Part shown: piece by piece, positions 34,850-43,818 of the stretch
Position numbering within the stretch: position 1 is the first letter of the stretch
Layout: every line of letters starts with the position of its first letter
NCBI GenBank assembly: GCA_963770865.1
Contig: CAVYRD010000001.1
Span: 295,985-359,984, forward strand
Length of the DNA stretch: 64,000 bases
Source: Miltoncostaea sp963770865
GTDB taxonomy: Bacteria; Actinomycetota; Thermoleophilia; Miltoncostaeales; Miltoncostaeaceae
Reading direction: 5' to 3'
The notes under the pieces: generated by a model
Told to the model about the DNA's origin: nothing
The model's database searches: none
What the model saw: the letters and a program-made list of their open reading frames with translations, nothing else
Made by a program: the position numbers and the translations under genes

Positions 34850-35776
34850 TCAGCCGCGGCGGGGGAAGGCCTGGCACTCGAGCCAGTGGGACCACGCGGC
34901 GAGCCCGCGGTCGTCCCGTCCCGCCGCCACGGCGAAGGTGTGCAGGCCGGGGACGCGCCGGCGCATCAGCTGGAGCGCGTCCTCGGTCGCCATCGCCGGG
35001 CACTCGTCGGCACGCGTCGCCACCAGGGCGCCGACGCCCGCCAGGCGCTCGGGGTCGAGGCTGGGCAGGGCGGCGGCCGGCACCACGGCCACGCGCACGT
35101 CCTCGCCGATGTCGCCCATCGCGTCGTGCGGGCCGTCGCGGTCCTCGACCAGGATCAGCTGGGCGTCGGAGAGCTTGCCGACGGCGCGCCGCAGGCCCGA
35201 GGGCATGTGCGCCTCGGGCTCGTCGAGCGCCCGCTTGCCCGCCAGCGCGGCGACCTCGCCCGCGGCCTCGGCGTTGCCCTGGATGAGGGCGGCGTCAACC
35301 CGGTGCAGCAGGGCCAGCGTGCGCATGAGGAGCGTCGTCTTGCCGGAGCCGGCCGGGCCGGCGAGGCGCACGACGGCCGGGCGCGGGTGGCGGCGCCCGA
35401 TGCCGCTCTCGACCGCCTTTCGCACCACGGAGACCAGGTCGGCGCGGGTGAGCAGCCCGGCGGGCTCGCCCTCCTCCCACACCAGCACGGCCTCGGCGCC
35501 GCCGATCAGGGCCTCGAGCGCGTCGGCCGCGCCCTCGGTGACGGTCGTCTCGTGGACCCGCTCGGGCCCGAGCATCACCAGCGGCCCGCCCGGGTCGGCG
35601 ACCCAGATGCCCAGCAGGCGGCCGCCCGCGACGACCGGGACGTGGCCGACGCGCCCGGCCTCCATCAGCCGGCGCACGTCGCGGGCCCCCTCGCCCACCG
35701 TGATCGGGCGCCGGCTCATGATCTCCCGCACCGTCACCATCCCGGCCCCGGAGCCCCGCTCGGTGTCCACGCTCAT
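34850..35776 (-). CDS. CBS-pair protein fused to a HypB-like GTPase
   Basis: 308 residues. The N-terminal ~120 carry two CBS motifs (MVTVREIMSRRPITVGEGARDVRRLMEAGRVGHVPVV and a second ending GLLTRADLVSVV). A P-loop GTPase follows: RLAGPAGSGKTTLLMRTLALL, then ALIQGNAEAAGEVAAL, DEPEAHMPSGLRRAVGKLSDAQLILVEDRDG and DIGEDVRVAVVP, in the order of HypB (nickel insertion GTPase: GSGKT, GD, CH, ENVGNL, DLGE). The HypB metal ligands Cys-His are replaced (EAH), and no hydrogenase genes are near. CBS domains sense adenylates, so an energy-gated metallo-GTPase is a reasonable guess only. ATG with GAGGAGGGA ribosome site. Next gene is the P1B ATPase. Confidence 0.75.
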   Translation of the reverse strand: MSVDTERGSGAGMVTVREIMSRRPITVGEGARDVRRLMEAGRVGHVPVVAGGRLLGIWVADPGGPLVMLGPERVHETTVTEGAADALEALIGGAEAVLVWEEGEPAGLLTRADLVSVVRKAVESGIGRRHPRPAVVRLAGPAGSGKTTLLMRTLALLHRVDAALIQGNAEAAGEVAALAGKRALDEPEAHMPSGLRRAVGKLSDAQLILVEDRDGPHDAMGDIGEDVRVAVVPAAALPSLDPERLAGVGALVATRADECPAMATEDALQLMRRRVPGLHTFAVAAGRDDRGLAAWSHWLECQAFPRRG

Positions 35777-35855
35777 CGCGTCCCTCCTCGTGACCGAGGA
35801 TGGCACCGCGGAGAACGGCGGTCATCCGGTGGATACCGCAGCCCGCGCGCGGGGT

Positions 35856-37334
35856 TCACCCCAGGAGCGAGCGCGCCACGCGGGCCTCGTCGGCCAGCTG
35901 GCGGGTGGTCAGCAGGCCGTCGCGCACACGCTCGCGGGCTGCGGCGCCGAGCACGGCCGCCCGCTCCGGGTCGGCCAGCAGGTCGCCGAGGGCGGCGGCG
36001 AAGGCGTCCGGATCGGACGGGTCGTCGAGGAGGATGCCGTCGCGGCCGTCGTGGATCTGGTCGACGATGCCGCCGACGGCGCTCGCGATGACCGGGCGCG
36101 ACTTCCACATCGCCTCGGCCACGGTCAGGCCGAAGCCCTCCTGCAGGCTCTTCTGGACCACCACGGTGGCGTGGCGCTGCAGGGCGTTGACCATCGCGGC
36201 GTTCTCGTCGGCGTCGACCGTCGGCAGCGAGACGAGCTGGATCCGCCGCCGGGTCTGGTGCGGCAGCGCGCGCCAGGCGCGGGTCAGCTCCCCCAGGACG
36301 GCCGGTCCGTCCGGGTCGTCCGCCACCCCGCGCACCGAGGGCCCCGCCAGCACGAGGCCGGCGTCGACGCCCTCTGCGTGGAGCCGGGCGAAGCCGCGCA
36401 GGACCCCGACGTGGTCCTTCAGGCGGTCCCAGCGCGAGATCTGCACGACCAGCGGGCGGTCGCGCTGCGGGACGCGCCCGAGCCTGATGATGTCGGCGCC
36501 GCGGTCCACGCGCGCCGGCGCGCCGTCCTCGCGCACGAACGCCGGGGCATCCGGCGGCCGCGGCCCGTCGATGATGCCGGCCTGGGAGAGGATGGCGTGG
36601 ACCACGCCCGGCGTCATGTCCTGGTTCTTGACCGCGAAGGGGTCGATGGACGGCGCGATGACCTCCACCCGTCCGCCGGCGCAGCAGCGCGGCACGTACG
36701 CCGCCCGCGAGAAGACCGTGGCGTCGGTGTCGCGCAGGTAGCGCTCCAGGAAGGCCCAGCCCTGCTCGACGAACGGGCTGCCGAGGTCCTGGTGCCCGAT
36801 GTGGCAGCGCCACACCACGAAGGCCCCGATGCGGCGCATCACCGGCGCGAGCCCCGCCGTCTGAGGGTCGTGCAGCACCACGATGTCGCCCGGCCGCACG
36901 AGGGCGGCGAGCTCGACGGCGTTGTCGCGGAGGACCCGGTCGTAGAGGCGGCGCTCGGCGTCGCCGAGCTCGCCGCCGTCGCCGGCGTCCGCGTGCAGCA
37001 GGTTGTGGATCCGCTTGGTCACCGTGAAGAAGGCGGTGGTGCCCTCGATGACGATCCAGCGGGCGTCGACCCCGGCGTCGCGGGCGTACCCGATGAGCGG
37101 CCCGAGCATCTCGGCGACGCCCCCGCCGCGCGCCGTGGAGTTCACGTGCCAGACGACCCGCCCGCGCAGCGCCTCCGCCGTCGCGGCGAGCTGCTCGCGG
37201 GCGCGCTCCCAGCCGTCGCCCGGGAGCAACTCCGCGAAGCGCGCCAGCGAGCGGACGTGGACGCGGATCTCGGCGGGCCGCAGCCCGCCGGGCCGGCGGG
37301 GCCGTGTCACCTGCGTGCGGCGGGGGAGGGGCAT
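35856..37334 (-). CDS. treT: Trehalose glycosyltransferring synthase (GT4)
   Basis: TreT joins nucleoside-diphosphate-glucose and glucose to trehalose. 492 residues; matches the TreT series: GRVVWHVNSTARGGGVAEML, ARWIVIEGTTAFFTVTKRIHNLLH, DIVVLHDPQTAGL, VWRCHIG, IAPSIDPFAVKNQ, then GT-B donor-site lines VVQISRWDRLKD and SLQEGFGLTVAEAMWKSRPVIAS with the nucleotide-binding Glu. An in-frame ATG at 37346 is an alternative start; neither has a clear ribosome site. It heads treT-CBS/HypB-P1B ATPase (79-base gap to the second gene). Confidence 0.88.
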   Translation of the reverse strand: MPLPRRTQVTRPRRPGGLRPAEIRVHVRSLARFAELLPGDGWERAREQLAATAEALRGRVVWHVNSTARGGGVAEMLGPLIGYARDAGVDARWIVIEGTTAFFTVTKRIHNLLHADAGDGGELGDAERRLYDRVLRDNAVELAALVRPGDIVVLHDPQTAGLAPVMRRIGAFVVWRCHIGHQDLGSPFVEQGWAFLERYLRDTDATVFSRAAYVPRCCAGGRVEVIAPSIDPFAVKNQDMTPGVVHAILSQAGIIDGPRPPDAPAFVREDGAPARVDRGADIIRLGRVPQRDRPLVVQISRWDRLKDHVGVLRGFARLHAEGVDAGLVLAGPSVRGVADDPDGPAVLGELTRAWRALPHQTRRRIQLVSLPTVDADENAAMVNALQRHATVVVQKSLQEGFGLTVAEAMWKSRPVIASAVGGIVDQIHDGRDGILLDDPSDPDAFAAALGDLLADPERAAVLGAAARERVRDGLLTTRQLADEARVARSLLG

Positions 37335-37418
37335 CGGGCCCAGCATTGCGCATCCACGTTGCGCGTGACGGCGCGGGCCAGCACAGTTGGGGCGTCCGTC
37401 CCCCGTCGAGGACCCGCC

Positions 37419-37850
37419 ATGACCACCGCCTTCTACTCCATCGGCTGCTGCATCGACCGCAGCGACGCGGCCCGGGCCGTCATCGGCGAGGGCCTGCGCC
37501 TGCGCGACCTGGGCGACGCCGCGTCGATCCACCTCGTGCACGTCGTGGAGCCGGCGCCCGTGCTGCACGCCGGGCCGTACACCTACGTCGAGCCGAGCGC
37601 GGTGGCGATCGACGAGGCGAAGGAGTGGATGGACGCGCGGGTGGCCGAGATCGGCGGCGCGAGCGGCGTCGTGCTGGAGGGCGGCGAGCCCGGCCCGGCC
37701 GTGTGCGAGTGGGCCGCGGACGCGGGCGTCGACCTGCTGATCGTCGCGCCCCACCGCGGGGTGATCGACCGCATCCTGCACGGCTCCTTCGCCGCCCACC
37801 TCACCTATCACGCGCCCTGCCCCGTGCTGATGCTGCGCCACCCCGGCTAA
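37419..37850 (+). CDS. Universal stress protein (UspA family)
   Basis: 143 residues, one Usp domain: FYSIGCCIDRSDAARAVIGEGLRLRDLG, IHLVHVVEP, and the C-terminal GVDLLIVAPHRGVIDRILHGSFAAHLTYHAPCPVLMLR. The usual ATP-binding G-2x-G-9x-G(S/T) is altered (PHRGVIDRILHGS), which still fits the ATP-binding class. An imperfect palindrome GGGGCGTCCGTCCCC at 37389-37403 lies just upstream and could be an operator. Its TAA shares bases with the convergent ATPase stop. Confidence 0.88.
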   Translation: MTTAFYSIGCCIDRSDAARAVIGEGLRLRDLGDAASIHLVHVVEPAPVLHAGPYTYVEPSAVAIDEAKEWMDARVAEIGGASGVVLEGGEPGPAVCEWAADAGVDLLIVAPHRGVIDRILHGSFAAHLTYHAPCPVLMLRHPG

Positions 37851-40225
37851 CCCGAGGTCCCCTCGATCCTCGCGAGCCACGGGAGGCGGCGGACGGCGAG
37901 CAGCGCCGCGATCCCGGCGGCGAGGCACCCGGCGACCAAGGCCCAGACGTCGCCGCCCGGCTGCACGATCTCGAACCAGTCGCGCAGCCAGGTGATCCGC
38001 ATCCCGACGATCGGCAGGGCCGCGAAGACGACCACCATCCCCCAGACCCACGGGCGCACGCGGCGGCCCTCGGGCCCGCGCTCGACCTCCACGAGGATCG
38101 CCAGCCCCATGCCGGTGGTCGCCAGCACCGCGGCCGTGCGCCCCTCGGCCACCGTCGCGTCGAGCGGGCCGCGCGCCAGCAGGTAGGTCGCGATGATCGT
38201 GAGCCCGCTCACCACGCCGGCCGGCACGACGAAGGCCAGCAGGCCGGGGATGAAGCGGTCGCGGCGCACGGGGCCCTCCGAGGGCGCCAGCGCCAGGAAG
38301 AAGGCCGGCACGCCGATGGTCAGCGTCGAGGCGATCGTGATCTGGCGCGGCAGGAAGGGGTAGGCAACCGGCAGCGGGCCGAGCGCGGCGAGGATGACGG
38401 CCGAGTAGACCGTCTTCGCCACGAACAGCTTCGCCACGCGGTGGGTGTTGCGGATGATGCGCCGGCCCTCCTCCACCGCGCGCGGCACCGCCGCGAAGGA
38501 GCCCGTGAGCAGGATCAGGTCGGCGACGCCCTTGGCCATCTGGCTGCCGTTGCCCATCGCGATCCCGAGGCGGGCCTCCTTGAGGGCCAGGACGTCGTTG
38601 ACGCCGTCACCGGTCATCGCGACGTAGCGCCCGGTGCGCGTCATGGCGCGCACCAGCTCGCGCTTCTGCTCGGGCGTGATGCGCCCGTAGACGACCGCGC
38701 GCTCCACCACGGCGTCGAGCCCGTCCGGGTCGTCCGGCAGGTCGGCGCCGCCGACGACGTGCTCGGCGCCGGGCACCCCGACCGCCGCCGCGACCGCGCC
38801 GACCGTGGCAGGGTCGTCGCCGGAGATGACGCGCGTGCGCACGCCCTCGCGGGTGAGGTAGGCGATCGTGCCCGCCGCCTCGTCGCGGAGCGCCTCGGTC
38901 AGCAGCACCAGGCCGAGGGGCCGGAGGCCCGCGGGCGGGCGCTCGCCGTCGAGCGGCGCCTCCCCGCCGGCCAGCAGGACGACACGCCGCCCGCGGGCGG
39001 CGTGGCCGGCCACGCGGGCGCGCAGGTCGTCGCCGACCGGCACCCCGAGGCGCCCCAGCACGTCCGGCGCGCCCAGCACCAGCGTGCCGCCCCCGGCCAG
39101 CGTGATCCCGCTCCACTTGCGCGCGGACGAGAAGGGCACCTCCTCCGCGATCTCGGCGGGCTCGCCGGGCGCGGCCTCGGCGATCGCCCGCATCGTGGAG
39201 TTGCGCGCCCCGGCGCTCGCCGCGAGCGTGCCGAGGTCGGCGCGCAGGGCCCCCTCGGGCCGCCCGTCAACCGGCTCGACGGCGTCGACCGCGATGCGGG
39301 CCTCGGTGAGCGTGCCGGTCTTGTCCAGGCAGAGCGTGTCGACCGAGGCCAGGCTCTCGACGGCGTTCAGGCGCTGCGCCAGGGCGCCGATGCGCGCGAG
39401 CCGCACCGCCGCCACGGCGAAGGTGAGCGAGGTGAGCAGCACGAGCCCCTCGGGGACGAGGGGCACGAGGCCGGCGACGATCGTCGCGGCGCCCTCCTTC
39501 AGGTCGGTGCCGCGGATGAGGAGCGACGCGATCAGGAGCACCGCGAGGGGCACCATCGCGCCGACCGTGATGCGGAGGATGCGGTTGACGTCCTCCTGGA
39601 GCGGGCTGAGCGGCGACCCGGCCCCGCGCGCCTCGGCCGCCAGGCGCTCGGCGAAGCTCTCGGCGCCCACCGCCTCGACCACGTAGTCGCCCGCCCCGGC
39701 CACGCAGTAGGCGCCCGAGAGAACCGGGTCGCCCGGGTCGCGCGGCACGGCGTCGCTCTCGCCGGTGAGGATCGACTCGTCGAGCGCCAGGCCGCGCCCG
39801 GACGCGAGCCGCCCGTCGGCGATCACCTGGTCGCCCGGCTCGAGGCGCACCGCGTCGCCGGGCACCACGTCGTCGACCGCCAGCTCGGTCAGCGCGCCGT
39901 CGCGCCAGACGCGGGCGTGCGGGGCCACGAGCAGGGCCAGGCGGTCGAGCACGCGCTTGGCCCGGATCTCCTGGACGATGCCGATCAGCGTGTTGGCGAC
40001 GATCACGCCGCCGAACAGCGCGTCCTTCGGGTCGCCCACCGCCAGCGTCAGCACCAGCAGCGATCCGAGCACCGCGTTGAAGAGGGTCAGCGTGTTGTCG
40101 CGGACGATCGACGCGTACGACCGGCTGCCGCGGGCGCGGGGCGCCGCGGGCAGGGCCGCCCGCCGGGCGGCGGCCTCGGCGGAGGTCAGCCCGGGGGGCG
40201 GCGCCGCGGGGGGAGCGCTGCTCAG
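37847..40225 (-). CDS. CtpE-like P-type cation ATPase, CTG start
   Basis: 792 residues, similar along its length to mycobacterial CtpE, a calcium pump: GLTSAEAAARR N-terminal motif, ALDESILTGESDAV actuator, VPEGLVLLTSLTFAVAAVRLARIGALAQRLNAVESLA, phosphorylation site CLDKTGTLTEA (Asp301), VAMTGDGVNDVLALKEARLGIAMGNG hinge, then C-terminal helices. The frame has no ATG, GTG or TTG before GLTSAEA; CTG at 40225 overlaps the xfp stop as CTGA and gives MSSAPPAAPPPGLT, a natural N-terminus. Third gene of ackA-xfp-ctpE. Confidence 0.88.
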   Translation of the reverse strand: MSSAPPAAPPPGLTSAEAAARRAALPAAPRARGSRSYASIVRDNTLTLFNAVLGSLLVLTLAVGDPKDALFGGVIVANTLIGIVQEIRAKRVLDRLALLVAPHARVWRDGALTELAVDDVVPGDAVRLEPGDQVIADGRLASGRGLALDESILTGESDAVPRDPGDPVLSGAYCVAGAGDYVVEAVGAESFAERLAAEARGAGSPLSPLQEDVNRILRITVGAMVPLAVLLIASLLIRGTDLKEGAATIVAGLVPLVPEGLVLLTSLTFAVAAVRLARIGALAQRLNAVESLASVDTLCLDKTGTLTEARIAVDAVEPVDGRPEGALRADLGTLAASAGARNSTMRAIAEAAPGEPAEIAEEVPFSSARKWSGITLAGGGTLVLGAPDVLGRLGVPVGDDLRARVAGHAARGRRVVLLAGGEAPLDGERPPAGLRPLGLVLLTEALRDEAAGTIAYLTREGVRTRVISGDDPATVGAVAAAVGVPGAEHVVGGADLPDDPDGLDAVVERAVVYGRITPEQKRELVRAMTRTGRYVAMTGDGVNDVLALKEARLGIAMGNGSQMAKGVADLILLTGSFAAVPRAVEEGRRIIRNTHRVAKLFVAKTVYSAVILAALGPLPVAYPFLPRQITIASTLTIGVPAFFLALAPSEGPVRRDRFIPGLLAFVVPAGVVSGLTIIATYLLARGPLDATVAEGRTAAVLATTGMGLAILVEVERGPEGRRVRPWVWGMVVVFAALPIVGMRITWLRDWFEIVQPGGDVWALVAGCLAAGIAALLAVRRLPWLARIEGTSG

Positions 40226-42601
40226 GTGTCGCGCCCCCAGAGCCACCCGGCGACGTCCGGGTGGTCCTCGCCGGTCTCGCGCGTGTACGCGCGCAGCCGG
40301 AGCCGCTCGTCCACCATCCGCTGGCGCAGGGTGGCCTCGCGCTCGGCGAGCCCCGGCACCCGGTCGATCACGTCCATCACCAGGTGGTAGCGGTCGAGGT
40401 CGTTCAGCATGAGCATGTCGAACGGCGTCGTGGTGGTGCCCTCCTCCTTGTAGCCGCGCACGTGGATGTTGTCGTGCCCGTGGCGGCGGTAGGTGAGCCG
40501 GTGGATGAGGAACGGGTAGCCGTGGAACGCGAAGATCACCGGCCGGGTGGTCGTGAAGAGCGCGTCGAAGTCGCGGTCGCTCAGCCCGTGCGGGTGCTCC
40601 TCCCGCGGCTGCAGGCGCATCAGGTCCACCACGTTCACCAGCCGCACGCGCAGGTCGGGCAGGTGGCGGCGCAGCAGGCTGACGGCCGCGAGCGCCTCGA
40701 TGGTCGGGACGTCGCCGGCGCAGGCCATGACGACGTCCGGCTCGGTGCCGTCGTCGCTGGACGCCCACTCCCAGATGCCGATCCCGCGCGTGCAGTGGGC
40801 CACGGCCTCGTCCATCGTGAGCCACTGGGGCGAGGGCTGCTTGCCGGCCACGATCACGTTCACGTAGTCGCGGCTGCGCAGGCAGTGGTCGGCCACCGAC
40901 AGCAGCGTGTTGGTGTCGGGCGGCAGGTAGACGCGCACGATCTCGGCCTTCTTGTTGACCACGTGGTCGATGAAGCCGGGGTCCTGGTGCGAGAAGCCGT
41001 TGTGGTCCTGGCGCCAGACGTGCGAGGTGAGCAGGTAGTTGAGCGACGCGATCGGGCGCCGCCAGGGGATCTCGGCGCAGACCTTCAGCCACTTGGCGTG
41101 CTGGTTGAACATCGCGTCGATGATGTGGATGAAGGCCTCGTAGCAGCTGAACAGGCCGTGGCGGCCGGTGAGCAGGTAGCCCTCCAGCCAGCCCTGGCAG
41201 AGGTGCTCGCTCAGCACCTCCATCACGCGGCCCGTCGGGCGCCAGGTCCTCGTCGGTGGGCAGGATCTCCGCCTCCCAGACCCGGTCGGTCACCTCGAGC
41301 ACGTCGCCGAGGCGGTTGGACGCCGTCTCGTCGGGCCCGAAGATGCGGAAGTTGCGGTGCGCGGCGTTGGCGCTCACGATGTCGCGCAGGAGCTCGCCGA
41401 GCACGTGCGTGGCCTCCGCGGTGACCGCCCCGGGCGCCGGCACGTCGACCGCGTGGTCGCGGAAGTCGGGCAGCGTCAGCGGGCGCATCAGGGTGCCCCC
41501 GTTGGCGTGGGGGCTGGCGCTCATGCGCCGCTCGCCCACGGGCGCCAGCGCCGCGAGCTCGGGGATCAGGGCGCCGCGCGCGTCGAAGAGCTCCTCGGGG
41601 TGGTAGGAGCGCATCCAGCGCTCGAGCTGGGCCAGGTGCTCGGGGTGCTCGGCGAGGCCCGCGAGGGGCACCTGGTGCGAGCGCCACGACCCCTCCGTCG
41701 GCAGGCCGTCGACCTCCTTCGGGCCGGTCCACCCCTTGGGCGAGCGCAGCACGATCATCGGCCAGGCCGGACGGCCGCGCACGCCGCCGCGCCGCGCCGC
41801 GTCCTGGATCGAGGCGATGTCGTCGAGCGCGTCGTCGAGGGCCTCGGCCATCGCGCGGTGCATCGGGCCGGGGTCGGACCCCTCGACCATGATCGGCCGG
41901 TGCCCGTACCCGCGCAGCAGGTCCTCGAGCTCGTCGCCGGGGATGCGCGCCAGCACCGTCGGGTTGGCGATCTTGTAGCCGTTCAGGTGGAGGATCGGCA
42001 GCACCGCCCCGTCGCCGGCCGGGTCGAGGAACTTGTTGGAGTGCCACGACGCCGCGAGCGGGCCGGTCTCGGCCTCCCCGTCGCCGACCACGCAGCACAC
42101 CGTGAGGTCCGGGTTGTCGAACGCCGCGCCGTAGGCGTGGGCCAGCGCGTAGCCGAGCTCACCGCCCTCGTGGATCGAGCCGGGCGTCTCGGGCGCCACG
42201 TGGCTCGGGATGCCGCCCGGGAAGGAGAACTGGCGGAACAGGCGCCGCATCCCCTCCTCGTCCTGGCCGACGTCCGGGTAGACCTCGGAGTAGGTGCCCT
42301 CGAGGTAGGCGTTGGCCACGAGGGCCGGGCCACCGTGGCCCGGGCCGGTGACGTAGAGCGCCGACAGGTCGCGGGCGCGGATGGCGCGGTTCATGTGGGC
42401 GTAGATGAAGTTCAGCCCGGGCGAGGTGCCCCAGTGGCCCAGCAGCCGCGGCTTGACGTGGCGCAGGGTGAGCGGCTCGCGCAGCAGCGGGTTGTCGAGC
42501 AGGTAGATCTGGCCCACCGACAGGTAGTTGGCCGCGCGCCAGTAGGCGTCGATCAGGCCGAGCTCCGCGGCGGACTGCGCGGTCGTCGTCGTGGCGCTCA
42601 T
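40222..42601 (-). CDS. xfp: Xylulose-5-/fructose-6-phosphate phosphoketolase (frameshifted)
   Basis: Thiamine-diphosphate enzyme cutting xylulose-5-P (or fructose-6-P) to acetyl phosphate plus triose (or erythrose) phosphate. About 792 residues when repaired: DAYWRAANYLSVGQIYLLDNPLLREPL, GHWGTSPGLNFIYAHMNR, TGPGHGGPA, YSEVYPDVGQDEEGM, VVGDGEAETGPLAASWHSNKF (ThDP motif), then GYLLTGRHGLFSCYEAFIHIIDAM and KKAEIVRVYLPPDTNTLL. The frame breaks at 41231 (one base too many; EDLAPDGRVMEVLSEH when fixed). ATG overlaps the ackA stop (ATGA). Confidence 0.94.
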
Positions 42602-43689
42602 GCCGGGCTCCCCACGGAGGCCGCGACGCGGCGCGCGGCGCGGGCGATGACCACGTCCTCGCGGGCGTGGACGACGAGGGTCCGCACGGCGGCGCCGTCG
42701 GCCGAGACGTCGGCGTCGCCGCCGGGCGCGCCGTTGCGGGCGTCGTTGACCGCCAGGCCGAGGAACGCGAGGCGGCGGGCGGCCTCCGCCCGGGCGCGCG
42801 CCGACCCCTCCCCCACCCCGCCGGTGAACACCACGGCGTCGAGCCCGCCGAGGGCCGCGGCCATGCCGGCGACGGTCCCGGCGAGCCGGTGGTCGTGCAC
42901 GGCCAGCGCGCGCCGGGCGTCCGCGTCGCCGCGCCCCGCCCGGTCCTCGATCTCGCGCATGTCCGCGGTGCCGGCCAGGGCGGCCATCCCGCTCTCGCTG
43001 TTCAGCATCCGTCGCACCTCCTCGGGGGTGATTCCGGCGTGCAGGATCAGGTGGAGGGGGATACCGGGATCGAGCGAGCCGGACCGCGTGGCCATCACGA
43101 GCCCCTCCAGCGGGCTGAAGCCCATGCTCGTGTCCACCGACCGCCCGCCGAGGACGGCGGTGGCGGACGCCCCGCCGCCCAGGTGGCAGACCACCAGGCG
43201 CAGGTCCGCAAGGGGGCGCCCGAGCAGCGACGCGGCGCGCCCGCTGGCCCACTCCACCGACAGGCCGTGGAAGCCGTGGCGACGCACGTCCCAGCGCTCG
43301 GCCCAGCCGGCGGGAACGGCGTACGCGCGCGCCTCCTCCGGCATCGCGGCGTGGAAGGCGGTGTCGAAGAGGGCGACGTGCGGCACCCCCGGCAGGGCGG
43401 CGCGGGCGCGGCGGATCAGCTCCAGCGCCGGACCGTTGTGCAGCGGCGCCACCGACCCCTCCCCCGCGATGGCCTCGAGCAGCGCCTCGTCGACCAGCGC
43501 GGGCTCCGTGAGGCGGTCGCCGCCGAAGACGACCCGGTGGCCGACCGCGGCCAGGCCGTCCGGCGCGTCGGCGAGGTCCGCGATCGTGGCGGAGCGCTCG
43601 TCGCGGTCCACCAGGGTCAGCTTCACCCCGGTCGAGCCCGCGTTCACGGCGAGGACCGGGCCGGCGTCGGTGGGCGCGCCCGTCGGCAT
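42598..43689 (-). CDS. ackA: Acetate kinase
   Basis: Makes ATP and acetate from acetyl phosphate. 363 residues from the second ATG: VLAVNAGSTGVKLTLVD (ASKHA phosphate loop 1), LFDTAFHAAMPEEARAYAVP, RRHGFHGLSVEWASGRAA, LVVCHLGGGASATAVLGGRSVDTSMGFSPLEGLVMATRSGSLDPG and VFTGGVGEGSARAR. An in-frame ATG at 43701 is possible. Slightly shorter than typical AckA (about 400). First gene of ackA-xfp-ctpE, so acetyl phosphate from xfp is used directly for ATP. Confidence 0.94.
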   Translation of the reverse strand: MPTGAPTDAGPVLAVNAGSTGVKLTLVDRDERSATIADLADAPDGLAAVGHRVVFGGDRLTEPALVDEALLEAIAGEGSVAPLHNGPALELIRRARAALPGVPHVALFDTAFHAAMPEEARAYAVPAGWAERWDVRRHGFHGLSVEWASGRAASLLGRPLADLRLVVCHLGGGASATAVLGGRSVDTSMGFSPLEGLVMATRSGSLDPGIPLHLILHAGITPEEVRRMLNSESGMAALAGTADMREIEDRAGRGDADARRALAVHDHRLAGTVAGMAAALGGLDAVVFTGGVGEGSARARAEAARRLAFLGLAVNDARNGAPGGDADVSADGAAVRTLVVHAREDVVIARAARRVAASVGSPA

Positions 43690-43818
43690 GGGGTCCAGCA
43701 TCGCGGCGTCGGCGCAGCGGGGCAACCGGCGACGTGCCACGAGAAGTGCGGACGATCCGCAACGGGCTGCGAGGGCTCCCGGATGCCACCGCCCCCGGCC
43801 ACGCCGCACCATCCCGCC

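Noticed and set aside
37385..37406. DosR box upstream of usp
   Set aside because: TTGGGG...CCCC is present but the half-site spacing and the GGGACT/AGTCCC core do not match.
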